A stretch of DNA of 64,000 nucleotides, from the NCBI GenBank assembly GCA_963585895.1, contig OY757912.1:83794131-83858130 (forward strand), in the 5' to 3' direction. Source of the stretch: Sepioteuthis lessoniana (taxonomy: Eukaryota > Mollusca > Cephalopoda > Myopsida > Loliginidae). Numbering within the stretch: position 1 is the first letter of the stretch; each line of letters begins with the position of its first letter. The position numbers were made by a program, and so were the translations under genes. The notes under the pieces were generated by a model. The model saw only the letters and a program-made list of their open reading frames with translations, was not told where the DNA came from and did not search any database. Shown here one piece after another: positions 63,750 to 64,000 of the stretch.

Positions 63750-64000
63750 AATACTTGGTCAAATAGAAATATTGAAAAAAAGAAATGATTGTTAGAATCT
63801 TTTTCACTCTCCCATAGATAAAATGAATGTTGTCAGGTTCATCTGAAGCTTCTGCTTAGTATTTCTATTGCACTTTTAACATTTTACAAATAATAGAAAA
63901 ATATAAAATAAAAATTTTACTGACTAAATCAAGATTAAAAATCATTAAACTCTCATTTGACAAATATACATTATATAAAAGTCTTAAACACTTTCACTAC

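Larger units (their letters stand above)
13067..64000 (+). other. METTL4: METTL4 intron 2 (presumed, at least 50.9 kb)
   Basis: No exon continuing METTL4 after the EYHNE block in phase 0, and no DPPW-coding sequence, was recognised to the window edge, so the sequence is best read as one very long, repeat-filled intron. Stretches longer than 300 bp in which I see nothing specific are roughly 13620-13940, 14395-15225, 15800-16430, 18200-19740, 24400-25000, 29265-29925, 31080-32650, 36125-36345, 36395-37190, 47695-49285, 51485-52855, 53745-54685, 56135-56830 and 62825-63525. An undetected nested gene or an unrecognised diverged exon remains possible. Confidence 0.6.

Overview
This is an AT-rich, intron- and transposon-dominated stretch of an animal nuclear genome, most likely a lophotrochozoan and probably a mollusc. 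The evidence is spliced genes with GT-AG introns, orthologues of two conserved eukaryotic genes, dense tRNA-derived SINEs, R2/NeSL-like and other non-LTR elements, Penelope-like pieces, mariner/Tc1 relics, solo LTRs, and recurrent AAGGGAGATAA-type motifs of the kind common in mollusc genomes. The species cannot be named from the sequence. No bacterial gene, operon, CRISPR array, rRNA gene or functional tRNA gene was seen.

Gene layer. Two genes stand head to head. On the minus strand are the first two coding exons of RCL1 (exon 1 at 5920-6049, exon 2 at 2499-2570), an 18S rRNA maturation factor; the rest lies left of the window. On the plus strand are the first two coding exons of METTL4 (6391-6678 and 13004-13066), an RNA/DNA adenine-N6 methyltransferase; its catalytic part is not in the window. 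Splice phases join cleanly in both genes (phase 1 for RCL1 exon 1 to exon 2, phase 0 for METTL4). The 341 bp between the start codons must act as a bidirectional promoter. It holds an ETS-type site, an E-box and an AAGGGAGATAA motif, and no obvious TATA box.

From 13067 to the right edge (about 50.9 kb) no further METTL4 exon was recognised, so this appears to be a very large second intron. It is filled with repeats. I distinguish five SINE groups, labelled locally: SINE-A, -B, -C (the most numerous), -D and -F. They look modular: A and B share a tRNA-like head and a central core, while B and C share a 3' tail. Two LINE families occur: LINE-R (R2/NeSL-like, 'RPDI..DMSVPAD...GALG' C-terminus) and LINE-H ('RHAGHCWRS...GRPARTYIQQLC' C-terminus). 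There is a Penelope-like GIY-YIG fragment, and several elements carry hammerhead-ribozyme-like cores. Mariner, Tc1 and possible piggyBac remnants, two MITE copies with TA target duplications, and two solo LTRs with 4-bp target duplications are present. Minisatellites (30-bp, 31-bp and about 105-bp units) and many microsatellites complete the picture.

Most notable: a 1.3-kb solo LTR (7835-9134) whose U3 carries about eleven tandem short palindromes; a 93-bp-arm hairpin at 33515-33729 with a degraded hammerhead-like core in each arm; a SINE family (F) with a tRNA-like head and a hammerhead-like tail; and nested insertions that give a relative chronology. SINE, LINE and LTR labels rest on motif recognition by eye. 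Boundaries of degenerate copies are approximate.
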